From: Neobacillus rhizophilus
GTDB taxonomy: Bacteria; Bacillota; Bacilli; Bacillales; Cytobacillaceae
Reading direction: 5' to 3'
Length of the DNA: 64,000 bases
NCBI RefSeq assembly: GCF_018343535.1
Contig: NZ_JAGYPF010000005.1
Span: forward strand, 496,001 to 560,000
This document shows, one piece after another, positions 24,931-33,404 of the stretch (positions within the stretch are counted from its first letter, which is position 1; each line of letters begins with the position of its first letter). The translations under genes were made by a program, and so were the position numbers. The notes beneath the pieces were generated by a model. That model saw nothing but the letters and a program-made list of their open reading frames with translations. It made no database searches and was not told the DNA's origin.

Positions 24931-25572
24931 ATGAAAAAACGTTTGTACCCATCCAATGTAGTAAGTTTCCGTGAGCATTCCTCAATTTTCTTATTTATTG
25001 TTGTGTTGTTTTTTATGGGTGTTATTTTTGGCGCAATTGTCGTCAATAGTATGAGCTTTACACAAAAGGAAGACTTATTCTATTATTTATCGCAGTTCTT
25101 TGGACAAGTCTCCACAGAAAACGCAGGCGAGAACAGCGATTTGTTCTTGCAAAGCTTCCTTCATAATAGTAAATTCATAGGATTAATTTGGATTTTGGGA
25201 ATTTCCATTATCGGGCTTCCTGTTATTCTCATTCTTCTGTTTGTCAAAGGAATGGTGGTAGGCTTTACAGTTGGGTTCCTGGTCAGCCAAATGGGCTGGA
25301 AAGGGTTTCTGCTGGCGGTCTCCTCGATTCTGCCGCAAAACCTGATTATCATCCCAGTCTTTATTATCATGGCGGCCTTGTCAGTTATTTTTTCATTGAG
25401 AATGATTAAGAAACAATTTATGAAGCAGTATGCAAAGCCTTTAGCACCTTTACTGAAGGGATATATTTTCGCCCTCATCGCGGCGGTCGTGTTTATTTCA
25501 GCAGCGTCAGTCGTTGAAGCGTATTTATCACCATGGCTGATGAAAACCATGATTACATCAATCAGTATATAA
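24931..25572 (+). CDS. spoIIM: Stage II sporulation protein M
   Basis: This 213-residue membrane protein has about five hydrophobic helices, the first at IFLFIVVLFFMGVIFGAIVV. SpoIIM, with SpoIID and SpoIIP, forms the peptidoglycan-remodelling machine that drives engulfment of the forespore. The N-terminal basic tail and length match the family. The ATG follows AGGAGG. Gene order spoIIM-fur-yqzK-xerD is as in B. subtilis. Confidence 0.93.
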   Translation: MKKRLYPSNVVSFREHSSIFLFIVVLFFMGVIFGAIVVNSMSFTQKEDLFYYLSQFFGQVSTENAGENSDLFLQSFLHNSKFIGLIWILGISIIGLPVILILLFVKGMVVGFTVGFLVSQMGWKGFLLAVSSILPQNLIIIPVFIIMAALSVIFSLRMIKKQFMKQYAKPLAPLLKGYIFALIAAVVFISAASVVEAYLSPWLMKTMITSISI

Positions 25573-25606
25573 TAATTATTAAATAATAATATATATAAAC
25601 TCCACT

Positions 25607-25650
25607 TTATAATAATTTTATTTTGAATCTCCTTTCTCATCTGTTATAAT
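25607..25650 (+). promoter_or_regulatory. fur promoter with candidate PerR box
   Basis: TTGAAT (25623-25628) and TATAAT (25645-25650), 16 bases apart, form a sigma-A promoter. Just upstream TTATAATAATTTTAT (25607-25621) matches the PerR box TTATAATNATTATAA except at two positions. B. subtilis fur is controlled by PerR. Confidence 0.6.
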
Positions 25651-25683
25651 GTGAAATAACAGTGGCGTGGGAGGGGCTTCAGG

Positions 25684-26175
25684 ATGGAAACTAGAATTGA
25701 GAGAATAAAGAAGCAGTTGCATTCAGCAAGTTATAAGCTAACACCTCAGCGTGAAGCAACCGTCAGAGTTTTATTGGAAAATGAAGAGGATCATTTAAGC
25801 GCGGAAGATGTGTACCTCCTCGTTAAAGAAAAATCGCCTGAAATAGGCTTGGCAACTGTTTACCGGACTTTAGAATTATTAACGGAGTTAAAAATTGTCG
25901 ATAAAATAAATTTTGGTGACGGAGTCTCCCGTTACGACCTCCGCCAGGAAGGTGCAGCCCATTTTCACCACCACCTTGTTTGTATCGAATGTGGTGCTGT
26001 TAGTGAAATTCAGGAGGACTTACTGGAAGATGTCGAAGCAGTGGTAGAAAAGAGATGGAATTTTAAAATAAAAGACCATCGACTTACCTTTCATGGTATC
26101 TGCCATCGCTGCCAGGATAAAGACAAAGACGAAGAACCAACCAAACAGAATAAGATCAAACAGTCCTTTGAATGA
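25684..26175 (+). CDS. fur: Ferric uptake regulator
   Basis: This 163-residue repressor of iron uptake genes has an N-terminal winged helix (ATVYRTLELL recognition helix near 57-66) and a C-terminal dimerisation domain. The metal segments are HFHHHLVCIECG (Cys100, Cys103) and CHRC (Cys140, Cys143), the structural zinc site. It resembles Fur more than PerR or Zur because of its neighbours. The ATG follows GGGAGG. Confidence 0.9.
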   Translation: METRIERIKKQLHSASYKLTPQREATVRVLLENEEDHLSAEDVYLLVKEKSPEIGLATVYRTLELLTELKIVDKINFGDGVSRYDLRQEGAAHFHHHLVCIECGAVSEIQEDLLEDVEAVVEKRWNFKIKDHRLTFHGICHRCQDKDKDEEPTKQNKIKQSFE

Positions 26176-26190
26176 AAAGGGCTTTTTCTT
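26162..26190 (+). terminator. Terminator at the end of fur
   Basis: AGTCCTTT pairs with AAAGGGCT (one G-T pair), followed by TTTTTCTTTTTT. Confidence 0.65.
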
Positions 26191-26195
26191 TTTTA

Positions 26196-26308
26196 GCTAA
26201 TAAGAAAGTGTAAAATATTTAAAATTTTACACTTTCTTAACGCATAAATTCAACTACGCCTCATGAACCGTCCTAACGGACTCGCCAATAGACGAACTTT
26301 CATTTAAA
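26196..26308 (+). repeat. Dispersed structured repeat, copy A
   Basis: This 113-base block has a second copy at 34185-34296. A perfect 16-base hairpin arm pair (26201-26216 with 26224-26239) is followed by the conserved ACGCATAAATTCAACTACGC. A small GTCC/GGAC hairpin and an imperfect ACTCGCC-type hairpin come next. Arm bases differ between copies in paired fashion. It lies between fur and yqzK and holds no reading frame of note. Confidence 0.9.
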
Positions 26309-26398
26309 TGAGCATGCGAAAACCCGATGCAGCAAGGTATAAAACCTGTCCAATTTGGCATACCTTGTAATAGAAAACTATTTTTGGGGGAACGTAAA

Positions 26399-26626
26399 AT
26401 GCTCTCTTTTATGAAAATCATTCTGCAAACCGTAAAGGTATTTATCATATTCACAGGGTGCACGATTCTTTTTTATTATGGTATCATGTGGGTATCTGAA
26501 GAATATCAAAATTATCACCGCTACGACGAACCGGAAGGAACGGCGCTTAAGGTCTCAAATACAATGAGCGAAAGCGATTCTTCTCTAGTAGACCGGCTGA
26601 TCTTTTTTTATTTAAATGGGGAGTAA
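26399..26626 (+). CDS. yqzK: YqzK-like protein (DUF4227)
   Basis: This 75-residue protein has one membrane helix (TVKVFIIFTGCTILFYYGIM), then an acidic C-terminal part with RYDEPEGTALKV. It matches DUF4227 in length and sits between fur and xerD, as yqzK does. The ATG at 26399 is preferred: GGGGGAACG precedes it, and the longer upstream frame runs through the repeat. The function is unknown. Confidence 0.82.
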   Translation: MLSFMKIILQTVKVFIIFTGCTILFYYGIMWVSEEYQNYHRYDEPEGTALKVSNTMSESDSSLVDRLIFFYLNGE

Positions 26627-26630
26627 GGCA

Positions 26631-27524
26631 ATGGAACAGCATTTACAGGAATTCAAGCAATATATGGGTGTTGAAAAAAGACTTGCCCAAAATACATTGC
26701 TGTCATACGAGCGCGATTTAAAAAGCTACTTGGACTATTTACACAAGGTAGAACTGATTCCTTCATTAAATGATGTCCAGCGGGTACATATCATTCATTT
26801 TTTGGAATATTTAAAGGAGCAGGGGAAGTCTGCTAAGACATTGGCAAGACATATTGCTTCCATTCGCGCATTTCATCAGTTTTTATTAAGAAGTAAAGTG
26901 GTTGAGGATGACCCTACCGTGCAGATTGAAACACCGCGGATGGAACGGTCGCTTCCGAAGGTGTTAACCCTTAAGGAAGTGGAACAGCTGTTAGATACTC
27001 CTAAAACCAATGACCATTATGGTTTAAGAGACAAGGCTATGCTTGAGCTTCTTTATGCGACAGGAATTCGCGTCAGCGAGCTGATTGACTTGGATATCGA
27101 GCATGTCCAATTGACGATGGGGTTTATCCGCTGCAGGGGCAAAGCGGATAAAGAGAGGATCATCCCCATTGGCAAAACGGCTGCCGACGCCATCAAACAC
27201 TATCTTGAACAGGGTAGACCCCATTTTGTCTCCCTAAAACATGCTGATAATGCCCTATTTTTAAATCATCAAGGAAAGCGCCTCTCTCGTCAGGGCTTTT
27301 GGAAAATTTTAAAGAAATTGGCGCTTGAAGCAGGTATTGATAAAGAGCTAACACCGCACACATTGCGTCATTCCTTTGCAGCACACTTGGTTGAAAATGG
27401 CGCTGATTTGCGTGCCGTCCAGGAAATGCTCGGCCATGCAGATATCTCGACAACACAAATTTATACTCAGGTTACGAAGCCTCGTTTGACTGATGTTTAT
27501 CGGAAATTTCATCCGAGAGCTTAA
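26631..27524 (+). CDS. xerD: Tyrosine recombinase XerD
   Basis: This 297-residue recombinase resolves chromosome dimers at dif together with XerC. The N-terminal SAM-like arm-binding domain is followed by the catalytic domain. Its residues are Arg in GIRVSEL, Lys in CRGKADKER, HTLRHSFA, HADI and the nucleophile Tyr in TTQIYTQV. The start at 26631 gives the usual XerD length and a GGGGAG at the right distance; an ATG at 26616 overlaps yqzK. Confidence 0.93.
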   Translation: MEQHLQEFKQYMGVEKRLAQNTLLSYERDLKSYLDYLHKVELIPSLNDVQRVHIIHFLEYLKEQGKSAKTLARHIASIRAFHQFLLRSKVVEDDPTVQIETPRMERSLPKVLTLKEVEQLLDTPKTNDHYGLRDKAMLELLYATGIRVSELIDLDIEHVQLTMGFIRCRGKADKERIIPIGKTAADAIKHYLEQGRPHFVSLKHADNALFLNHQGKRLSRQGFWKILKKLALEAGIDKELTPHTLRHSFAAHLVENGADLRAVQEMLGHADISTTQIYTQVTKPRLTDVYRKFHPRA

Positions 27525-27552
27525 TAGATTGATAGATTCATAAAAATGTCAT

Positions 27553-27580
27553 AAGCTGCCGAAAAAATGGGCAGCTTTTT
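27553..27580 (+). terminator. Terminator after xerD
   Basis: AAGCTGCC (27553-27560) pairs with GGCAGCTT (27570-27577), followed by TTT. Confidence 0.75.
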
Positions 27581-27712
27581 CCTTGTAATTTTCCCTGCAT
27601 TTAGTAAAATAAAAGAGGTCAGACTTCTGACGAATGCTCGGCTGCTTTTTTAGAGTAATAGAGCCTAAATTGGACAACATATAGTTGTGAATTGCTTCTT
27701 TTTTAGAAGGTG

Positions 27713-27726
27713 TGAAAACGTTATCA
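27713..27726 (+). promoter_or_regulatory. cre site (CcpA operator) upstream of deoB
   Basis: TGAAAACGTTATCA fits the cre consensus TGWAANCGNTNWCA at every position. It lies 62 bases before the deoB start. Catabolite repression of nucleoside breakdown genes is known in Bacillus. Confidence 0.75.
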
Positions 27727-27736
27727 ATGCTGTGTG

Positions 27737-27768
27737 GCCGGTTAACAGGTGGCCATAGCCGGTGAACA
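27737..27768 (+). repeat. Direct repeat in the deoB leader
   Basis: GCCGGTTAACA (27737-27747) and GCCGGTGAACA (27758-27768) match at 10 of 11 positions, 21 bases apart, just before the ribosome binding site. This may be a regulator site. Confidence 0.5.
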
Positions 27769-27788
27769 TTAAGGAGGAAAAGAGTAAA

Positions 27789-28973
27789 ATGGCGGCTAAT
27801 ACATATAAACGTATTTTTATTGTCGTGATGGACTCCGTAGGTATTGGTGAAGCCCCTGATGCCGAAAAATTCGGCGACAAGGGTGCCGATACGCTTGGAC
27901 ATATCGCGGAAAAAATGAACGGGCTCGACATGCCCAACATGGGGAAGCTAGGTCTGAGTAATATTCGTGAGCTAAAAGGAATTCAAAAGGCGGGAAAACC
28001 TCTTGCCTTTTATACGAAAATGAAGGAAGCTTCCAACGGGAAAGATACCATGACGGGACATTGGGAAATCATGGGTTTAAATATCAAGACACCATTCCGC
28101 GTCTTCCCAGATGGATTTCCAGAGGAGCTTGTTTCAGAACTCGAACAGCGGACAGGAAGAAAAGTAATCGGCAATAAACCGGCAAGCGGAACGGCAATCA
28201 TCGATGAACTCGGCGAAGAGCATATGAAAACAGGCTCATTAATCGTCTATACGTCGGCCGATTCCGTCCTGCAAATTGCGGCCCATGAAGAAATTATTCC
28301 GATTGAAGAGCAATATCGTATTTGTAAAATAGCCCGCGAATTAACCCTGGATGAAAAATATATGGTTGGAAGAGTCATTGCCAGGCCGTTTGTAGGAGAA
28401 CCGGGCAGTTTTAAACGGACGCCGAACCGCCATGACTATGCCTTAAAGCCTTTTGACAGAACTGTCATGAGTGAATTAAAGGATGCGGGCTTTGATGTGA
28501 TAGCAATTGGAAAAATATCCGACATTTTTGATGGTGAAGGTGTAACCAAATCATTAAGAACGGTTTCGAATATGGATGGGATGGATAAGTTGGTTGAAAC
28601 CTTTGATATGGACTTCACGGGCATCAGCTTTTTAAATCTTGTTGACTTTGATGCCCTGTATGGCCACCGCCGCGATTCGGAGGGGTATGGCCGTGCCCTG
28701 GAGGAATATGATGCCCGTCTTCCTGAGGTATTTGCCAAAATGAAGGAAGATGACCTGTTAATAATTACGGCGGACCATGGAAATGATCCTGTCGCCCCCG
28801 GAACAGACCATACCCGTGAATATGTGCCACTCCTTGTCTACTCGACAGGTAAACAAGCGGGCCGTGAGCTTCCTTTACGGGAAACCTTTGCCGATATAGG
28901 TGCAACCGTTGCTGAGAACTTTAACGTGAAAATGCCGAACTATGGGAAAAGCTTCTTAAACGAATTGAAATAA
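27789..28973 (+). CDS. deoB: Phosphopentomutase
   Basis: This 394-residue enzyme of the alkaline phosphatase superfamily interconverts (deoxy)ribose 1- and 5-phosphates. The metal sites are IVVMDSVGIGEAPD with KDTMTGHWE (catalytic Thr) and LIITADHGNDP with GTDHTREYVPLL. It opens the operon deoB-pupG-pdp, which salvages nucleosides. The ATG at 27789 follows AAGGAGG. Known as drm in B. subtilis, same position. Confidence 0.94.
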   Translation: MAANTYKRIFIVVMDSVGIGEAPDAEKFGDKGADTLGHIAEKMNGLDMPNMGKLGLSNIRELKGIQKAGKPLAFYTKMKEASNGKDTMTGHWEIMGLNIKTPFRVFPDGFPEELVSELEQRTGRKVIGNKPASGTAIIDELGEEHMKTGSLIVYTSADSVLQIAAHEEIIPIEEQYRICKIARELTLDEKYMVGRVIARPFVGEPGSFKRTPNRHDYALKPFDRTVMSELKDAGFDVIAIGKISDIFDGEGVTKSLRTVSNMDGMDKLVETFDMDFTGISFLNLVDFDALYGHRRDSEGYGRALEEYDARLPEVFAKMKEDDLLIITADHGNDPVAPGTDHTREYVPLLVYSTGKQAGRELPLRETFADIGATVAENFNVKMPNYGKSFLNELK

Positions 28974-29006
28974 TGAAATGAATGTTTCTAAAAAGGGTGA
29001 ATGAGG

Positions 29007-29825
29007 ATGAATTACGAAAATATTCAAAAGGCAGTCAGCTTTTTAAGAGAAAAATATGTGAGTGCCCCGAAAATAGGTCTTATTCTAGGATCAGGTCTCG
29101 GCGTACTGGCTGAGGAAATCGAGCAGCCGGTCAAAATACCATATCGTGAAATTCCTGACTTTCCAGTTTCAACTGTCGAAGGCCATGCCGGCCAGCTTGT
29201 GTTTGGTCTGCTTAATGGTGTTGAGGCTGTCGCGATGCAGGGCCGGTTTCACTTCTACGAAGGTTATAGCATGGATAAAGTAACCTTTCCAGTAAGAGTG
29301 ATGAAGGAACTGGGGGTCGAGATTTTAATTGTCACGAATGCCGCCGGTGGGGTAAATGAAAGCTTTACGCCGGGCGACTTAATGATTATTACCGACCATA
29401 TTAATAATATGGGCACAAACCCGCTGATTGGCCCAAATGACAGTCATTTCGGTGTCCGCTTCCCGGATATGTCGGAAGCCTATACAAAGGAATTGAGGAC
29501 AATGGCTAAGGAGATTGCTTCAAGGTTAAACATTGAGGTGAGGGAAGGTGTTTATTTCGGAAATCCCGGACCTGTTTATGAAACACCTGCTGAAATTCGA
29601 ATGGTTCGCACTCTTGGCGGGGATGCGGTTGGAATGTCAACTGTGCCGGAGGTCATCGTTGCTCGTCACAGCGGCATGAAGGTGCTTGGCATTTCCTGCA
29701 TTTCCAATATGGCAGCGGGGATTCTTGACCAGCCTTTGACCCATGACGAGGTTATCGAAACAACGGAAAAAGTAAAAGCAAATTTCCTTCTGTATATTAA
29801 AGAAATTGTAAAGAGTCTTGCATAA
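29007..29825 (+). CDS. pupG: Purine nucleoside phosphorylase
   Basis: This 272-residue trimeric-type phosphorylase splits guanosine and inosine to base plus ribose-1-phosphate. Phosphate and base motifs LILGSGLGVL, GRFHFYEGY, NAAGGVNESF and the C-terminal GISCISNMAAGI are intact. A start at 29007 is preferred; ATG 29001 is an in-frame alternative. Second gene of the operon, 33 bases after deoB. Confidence 0.92.
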   Translation: MNYENIQKAVSFLREKYVSAPKIGLILGSGLGVLAEEIEQPVKIPYREIPDFPVSTVEGHAGQLVFGLLNGVEAVAMQGRFHFYEGYSMDKVTFPVRVMKELGVEILIVTNAAGGVNESFTPGDLMIITDHINNMGTNPLIGPNDSHFGVRFPDMSEAYTKELRTMAKEIASRLNIEVREGVYFGNPGPVYETPAEIRMVRTLGGDAVGMSTVPEVIVARHSGMKVLGISCISNMAAGILDQPLTHDEVIETTEKVKANFLLYIKEIVKSLA

Positions 29826-29851
29826 TTTTGATGGTAAAGTGGTGAATAAAA

Positions 29852-31156
29852 ATGAGAATGGTTGATTTGATTGAGAAGAAACGTGACGGACATGAACTGT
29901 CTACTGAAGAGATTAATTTTATCATTCAAGGCTATACCGAGGGATCCATCCCTGATTATCAAGTAAGTGCTTTTACCATGGCGGTTGTTTTTCAAGGTAT
30001 GACGGAAAGGGAACGGGCTGATTTAACGATGGCGATGGTGAAATCAGGTGATCAGATTGACTTATCGCAAATCGAGGGAATCAAAGTCGATAAGCATTCA
30101 ACTGGAGGAGTGGGCGATACAACGACACTAGTTCTCGGCCCACTTGTGGCATCAGTCGGTGTTCCGGTTGCGAAAATGTCCGGACGCGGGTTGGGGCATA
30201 CTGGGGGAACCATTGATAAACTAGAATCAGTGGCAGGCTTCCATGTGGAAATTGACAGTTCAGAATTTACCGAGCTGGTGAATAAAAATAAAATTGCTGT
30301 CATTGGTCAAAGCGGGAATTTGACGCCTGCGGATAAGAAACTGTATGCGCTGAGAGATGTAACGGGAACTGTTGAAAGCATTCCGCTGATTGCTAGCTCG
30401 ATTATGAGCAAAAAAATTGCCGCTGGTGCGGACGCGATTGTTCTTGATGTGAAAACAGGAGCAGGCGCATTTATGAAGACCCTTGAGGATTCAAGGGAAT
30501 TAGCTCGTGCGATGGTCGGAATCGGCAACAAGGTTGGCCGGCGAACCATGGCGGTGATTTCCGATATGAGCCAGCCGCTCGGATTTGCCATCGGGAATGC
30601 TTTGGAAGTGAAGGAAGCGATTGACACCTTAAGGGGCGAAGGTCCTGAGGATTTAACCGAGCTGTGCCTAACCTTAGGAAGCCATATGGTGTACTTAGGA
30701 GGAAAGGCACATTCACTAAAAGAAGCGCGCTCCTTATTGGAGGAGGCAATCCAAAACGGGTCGGCTCTTGAAAAATTAAAGATATTCTTAAGCTCCCAAG
30801 GCGGAGATGCAACTGTAGTCGATAATCCGGAAAAGCTGCCACAGGCAAAATATACGTTTGAACTGGAAGCCAAAGAGGACGGCTATGTTTCCGAAATTAT
30901 TGCTGATGAAGTAGGTACGGCAGCCATGCTTCTCGGGGCAGGCCGGGCAACAAAGGAATCTGTGATTGACCTCGCAGTTGGCCTCGTCCTTAGAAAGAAA
31001 ATCGGCGACCAGGTAAACAAAGGTGAATCCCTAGTCACCATTTACAGCAACTTCGAAGACATCAAAGAAGTATCAGAAAAGCTTTATGAAAATATTAAAA
31101 TCGCTTCGTCCAAAGTAGAAGCACCGACCCTCATATACGAAGAAATAACGGAATAA
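29852..31156 (+). CDS. pdp: Pyrimidine-nucleoside phosphorylase
   Basis: This 434-residue enzyme splits uridine and thymidine. It begins MRMVDLIEKKRDG as in Bacillus Pdp. The family signature KHSTGGVGDTTTLVLGP and KMSGRGLGHTGGT bind phosphate and base. The C-terminal domain starts near 345. Third gene of the operon. In B. subtilis pdp lies in another operon (dra-nupC-pdp), so its place here is a rearrangement relative to that species. Confidence 0.92.
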   Translation: MRMVDLIEKKRDGHELSTEEINFIIQGYTEGSIPDYQVSAFTMAVVFQGMTERERADLTMAMVKSGDQIDLSQIEGIKVDKHSTGGVGDTTTLVLGPLVASVGVPVAKMSGRGLGHTGGTIDKLESVAGFHVEIDSSEFTELVNKNKIAVIGQSGNLTPADKKLYALRDVTGTVESIPLIASSIMSKKIAAGADAIVLDVKTGAGAFMKTLEDSRELARAMVGIGNKVGRRTMAVISDMSQPLGFAIGNALEVKEAIDTLRGEGPEDLTELCLTLGSHMVYLGGKAHSLKEARSLLEEAIQNGSALEKLKIFLSSQGGDATVVDNPEKLPQAKYTFELEAKEDGYVSEIIADEVGTAAMLLGAGRATKESVIDLAVGLVLRKKIGDQVNKGESLVTIYSNFEDIKEVSEKLYENIKIASSKVEAPTLIYEEITE

Positions 31157-31171
31157 ATAAAGCCTTAGGCG

Positions 31172-31220
31172 GGTGTCAGGCACCATGTGAAATTTTCACG
31201 TGGTGCCTGACACCTTTTTA
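31172..31220. terminator. Long perfect hairpin, terminator-like, after pdp
   Basis: GGTGTCAGGCACC (31172-31184) pairs with GGTGCCTGACACC (31202-31214), with a GTGAAA/TTTCAC inner stem and a following T run. The motif recurs in Bacillus genomes, as I remember, so it may be a mobile hairpin reused as a terminator. Confidence 0.75.
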
Positions 31221-31250
31221 TGTATAAAGTTGGTAATTTTGGAAAAAATG
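31221..31250 (+). promoter_or_regulatory. Candidate sigma-F promoter of dacF
   Basis: TGTATAA (31221-31227) and GGAAAAAATG (31241-31250) fit the forespore sigma-F pattern (GYATA, GGNNANANTG) at the right spacing. dacF is a known sigma-F gene. Confidence 0.65.
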
Positions 31251-31278
31251 TTGGCTATAAAGATTGGAGGGTTTTGCG

Positions 31279-32469
31279 ATGAAGCGTCGTTTAGTCTATT
31301 TAATAGTTATGCTATTTATGTTTACAAGTTTAGGGGGGCCTCATGCCTTTGCGGCGGAGGAGAAAAAAGCGGAGGAAAAGCAAGGGACTGAGATTGTCAC
31401 TGGTGTCCGTTCTGCTATTTTAATGGAAAGAGATACCGGAAAGATTCTTTATGATCAAAATGGCAACGAGAAGTTACCTCCTGCTAGCATGACAAAAATC
31501 ATGACCATGTTATTAATCATGGATGAGATTGACAAAGGAAAACTGAAGTGGGATGAGAAAATCCGCACAAGTGAGTATGCCGCTTCAATGGGAGGCTCGC
31601 AAATTTTTCTTGAACCGGGCGAAGAAATGACCACCAAGCAAATGCTGCTAGGGATTGCCATCGGTTCAGGCAACGATGCTTCTGTTGCGATGGCCGAAAG
31701 AATTGGCGGTTCCGAAGAAGCATTTGTTGACATGATGAATGCAAAGGCGAAGGAACTGGGCTTAAAGCAAACTTTCTTTAAAAATACGACTGGCCTGCCA
31801 GAAAGCGGTCATTACAGCTCCGCACATGACATGGCCGTAATGGCAAAAGAATTATTGAAATATGAAGACATTACGAAATTCACGGGAATGTATGAAGCTT
31901 ATCTCCGTGAAAATACGGATAAAAAATTCTGGCTGGTTAATACAAATAAATTAGTTCGTTTCTATCCGGGAGTGGATGGTTTAAAAACTGGATTTACGGC
32001 TGAAGCAAAATACTGCTTAACAGCAACTGCACAAAAGGATGGAATGCGAGTCATTGCTGTAGTATTTGGGGCTCCGACATCCAAGGACCGCAATGCCCAA
32101 GTCACAAAAATGCTTGACTATGCGTTCAGCCAATATCAAACACATCCAGTCTACAAACGGAATCAAACCATTGGTGAAGCAAAAGTAAGTAAAGGCCAGG
32201 ACAAAACAGTCAAGGCTGTAACAAGCGAACCGCTTTCTCTTCTAACGAAAAAGGGAGAAAAGACCAAGGACGTGAAGCAAAAGATAACTCTTGAAAAGAA
32301 AATAAAGGCTCCCGTTCAAAAAGGTGATCGAGTAGGAACCATTAAGCTAATTAAAGATGGCAAGGTGGTTTTGGAAAGCCCTCTGGTCGCCAAAAGCACT
32401 GTCCAAGAAGCAGGTTGGTGGACCCTTTATAAACGTTCCTTCGGCATGTTTACAAAGGCTGGAAAATAA
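31279..32469 (+). CDS. dacF: D-alanyl-D-alanine carboxypeptidase DacF
   Basis: This 396-residue low-molecular-mass penicillin-binding protein is exported by an N-terminal signal (VYLIVMLFMFTSLGG, cleavage after AFA). The DD-peptidase domain has Ser70 and Lys73 in PASMTK, SGN near IGSGNDASV and KTG in DGLKTGFT. A C-terminal beta domain and an amphipathic membrane-binding end follow. DacF acts in spore cortex synthesis from the forespore side. It precedes spoIIAA as in B. subtilis. Confidence 0.93.
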   Translation: MKRRLVYLIVMLFMFTSLGGPHAFAAEEKKAEEKQGTEIVTGVRSAILMERDTGKILYDQNGNEKLPPASMTKIMTMLLIMDEIDKGKLKWDEKIRTSEYAASMGGSQIFLEPGEEMTTKQMLLGIAIGSGNDASVAMAERIGGSEEAFVDMMNAKAKELGLKQTFFKNTTGLPESGHYSSAHDMAVMAKELLKYEDITKFTGMYEAYLRENTDKKFWLVNTNKLVRFYPGVDGLKTGFTAEAKYCLTATAQKDGMRVIAVVFGAPTSKDRNAQVTKMLDYAFSQYQTHPVYKRNQTIGEAKVSKGQDKTVKAVTSEPLSLLTKKGEKTKDVKQKITLEKKIKAPVQKGDRVGTIKLIKDGKVVLESPLVAKSTVQEAGWWTLYKRSFGMFTKAGK

Positions 32470-32475
32470 GGGGAA

Positions 32476-32565
32476 TGTCGAATCCCAAAACGAAATCACT
32501 ACTTTTAGCGAAAATCGACTATTTTTGTATGTTGAGAAGGAAATGAATGGACAAAAGGCGAATTG
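32476..32565 (+). promoter_or_regulatory. Spo0A box and sigma-H promoter of the spoIIA operon
   Basis: An exact Spo0A box TGTCGAA lies at 32476-32482. GAAGGAAAT (32536-32544) fits the sigma-H -35 RNAGGAWWW. GGCGAATTG (32557-32565) fits the -10 RNNGAATWW except the last base. The spacing of 12 is right for sigma-H. The B. subtilis spoIIA operon is controlled this way. Confidence 0.75.
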
Positions 32566-32599
32566 ACTCACTATACCTGAATAAGGAGGACGAAGGATA

Positions 32600-32950
32600 G
32601 TGAGTCTTAACATTGATCTTGAAACAAAACACGATGTTTTACTGATTCGTTTAAGCGGAGAATTGGACCACCATACAGCTGATGAGCTTCGCGAAAAAGC
32701 CTCAAGCGAAATTGAAAACAATGGAATCCGCCACATTGTCTTGAATCTGGCACAACTAACCTTTATGGATAGCTCTGGGCTTGGTGTTATATTAGGCAGA
32801 TATAAGCAAATTAAACAGGTGCACGGTGAAATGGTCGTTTGCGCAATTTCCCCTGCAATCCAAAGATTATTCGATATGTCGGGAATGTTTAAGATTATCA
32901 AAATGGAACCGACTGAAGAATTTGCATTGCAGAGATTGGGGGTGGCCTAA
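32600..32950 (+). CDS. spoIIAA: Anti-sigma-F factor antagonist SpoIIAA
   Basis: This 116-residue STAS-domain protein releases sigma-F by binding SpoIIAB. The phosphorylation site is Ser58 in FMDSSGLGVILGRY. It starts with GTG after AAGGAGG. SpoIIAA is phosphorylated by SpoIIAB and dephosphorylated by SpoIIE. First gene of the three-gene spoIIA operon; one base separates it from spoIIAB. Confidence 0.95.
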   Translation: MSLNIDLETKHDVLLIRLSGELDHHTADELREKASSEIENNGIRHIVLNLAQLTFMDSSGLGVILGRYKQIKQVHGEMVVCAISPAIQRLFDMSGMFKIIKMEPTEEFALQRLGVA

Positions 32951-32951
32951 C

Positions 32952-33392
32952 GTGAAGAACGAAATGACTCTTCAGTTTAGCGCTTTAAGCCAGAATGAAT
33001 CCTTTGCCCGTGTAACGGTTGCTGCTTTTATTGCCCAGCTTGACCCGACTATGGATGAGCTGACTGAGCTAAAAACGGTTGTTTCAGAGGCAGTTACAAA
33101 TGCAATTATTCATGGGTATGAAAATGACCCGAATGGAATTGTCTATATTTATGTTTCAATAGAGGATAGTTTCATTGAATTGTCCATTAAAGATAATGGA
33201 TTAGGTATAGCAGATGTGGAAGAAGCTCGTCAGCCATTATTTACAACGAAGCCGGAACTTGAAAGATCCGGCATGGGCTTTACCATCATGGAAAATTTTA
33301 TGGATGAGGTAGAGGTCTTCACACAGCCTGGCAGCGGGACCGAGGTTAGACTACGAAAGCATTTAAAATCCAGCAAAATGCTTTGCAATTAA
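32952..33392 (+). CDS. spoIIAB: Anti-sigma-F factor / kinase SpoIIAB
   Basis: This 146-residue GHKL-fold serine kinase has the N box VSEAVTNAIIHGYE, and G motifs KDNGLGIADVEEA and ERSGMGFTIMENF for ATP binding. It holds sigma-F inactive in an ATP complex and phosphorylates SpoIIAA. The GTG at 32952 gives exactly the length of the B. subtilis protein and the family start MKNEM. Confidence 0.95.
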   Translation: MKNEMTLQFSALSQNESFARVTVAAFIAQLDPTMDELTELKTVVSEAVTNAIIHGYENDPNGIVYIYVSIEDSFIELSIKDNGLGIADVEEARQPLFTTKPELERSGMGFTIMENFMDEVEVFTQPGSGTEVRLRKHLKSSKMLCN

Positions 33393-33404
33393 GGAGACTT
33401 GCCG

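Noticed and set aside
30307..30873. Minus-strand 188-residue frame opposite pdp
   Set aside because: Shadow of the pdp coding frame; Ser/Pro/Leu-rich composition typical of an antisense frame.
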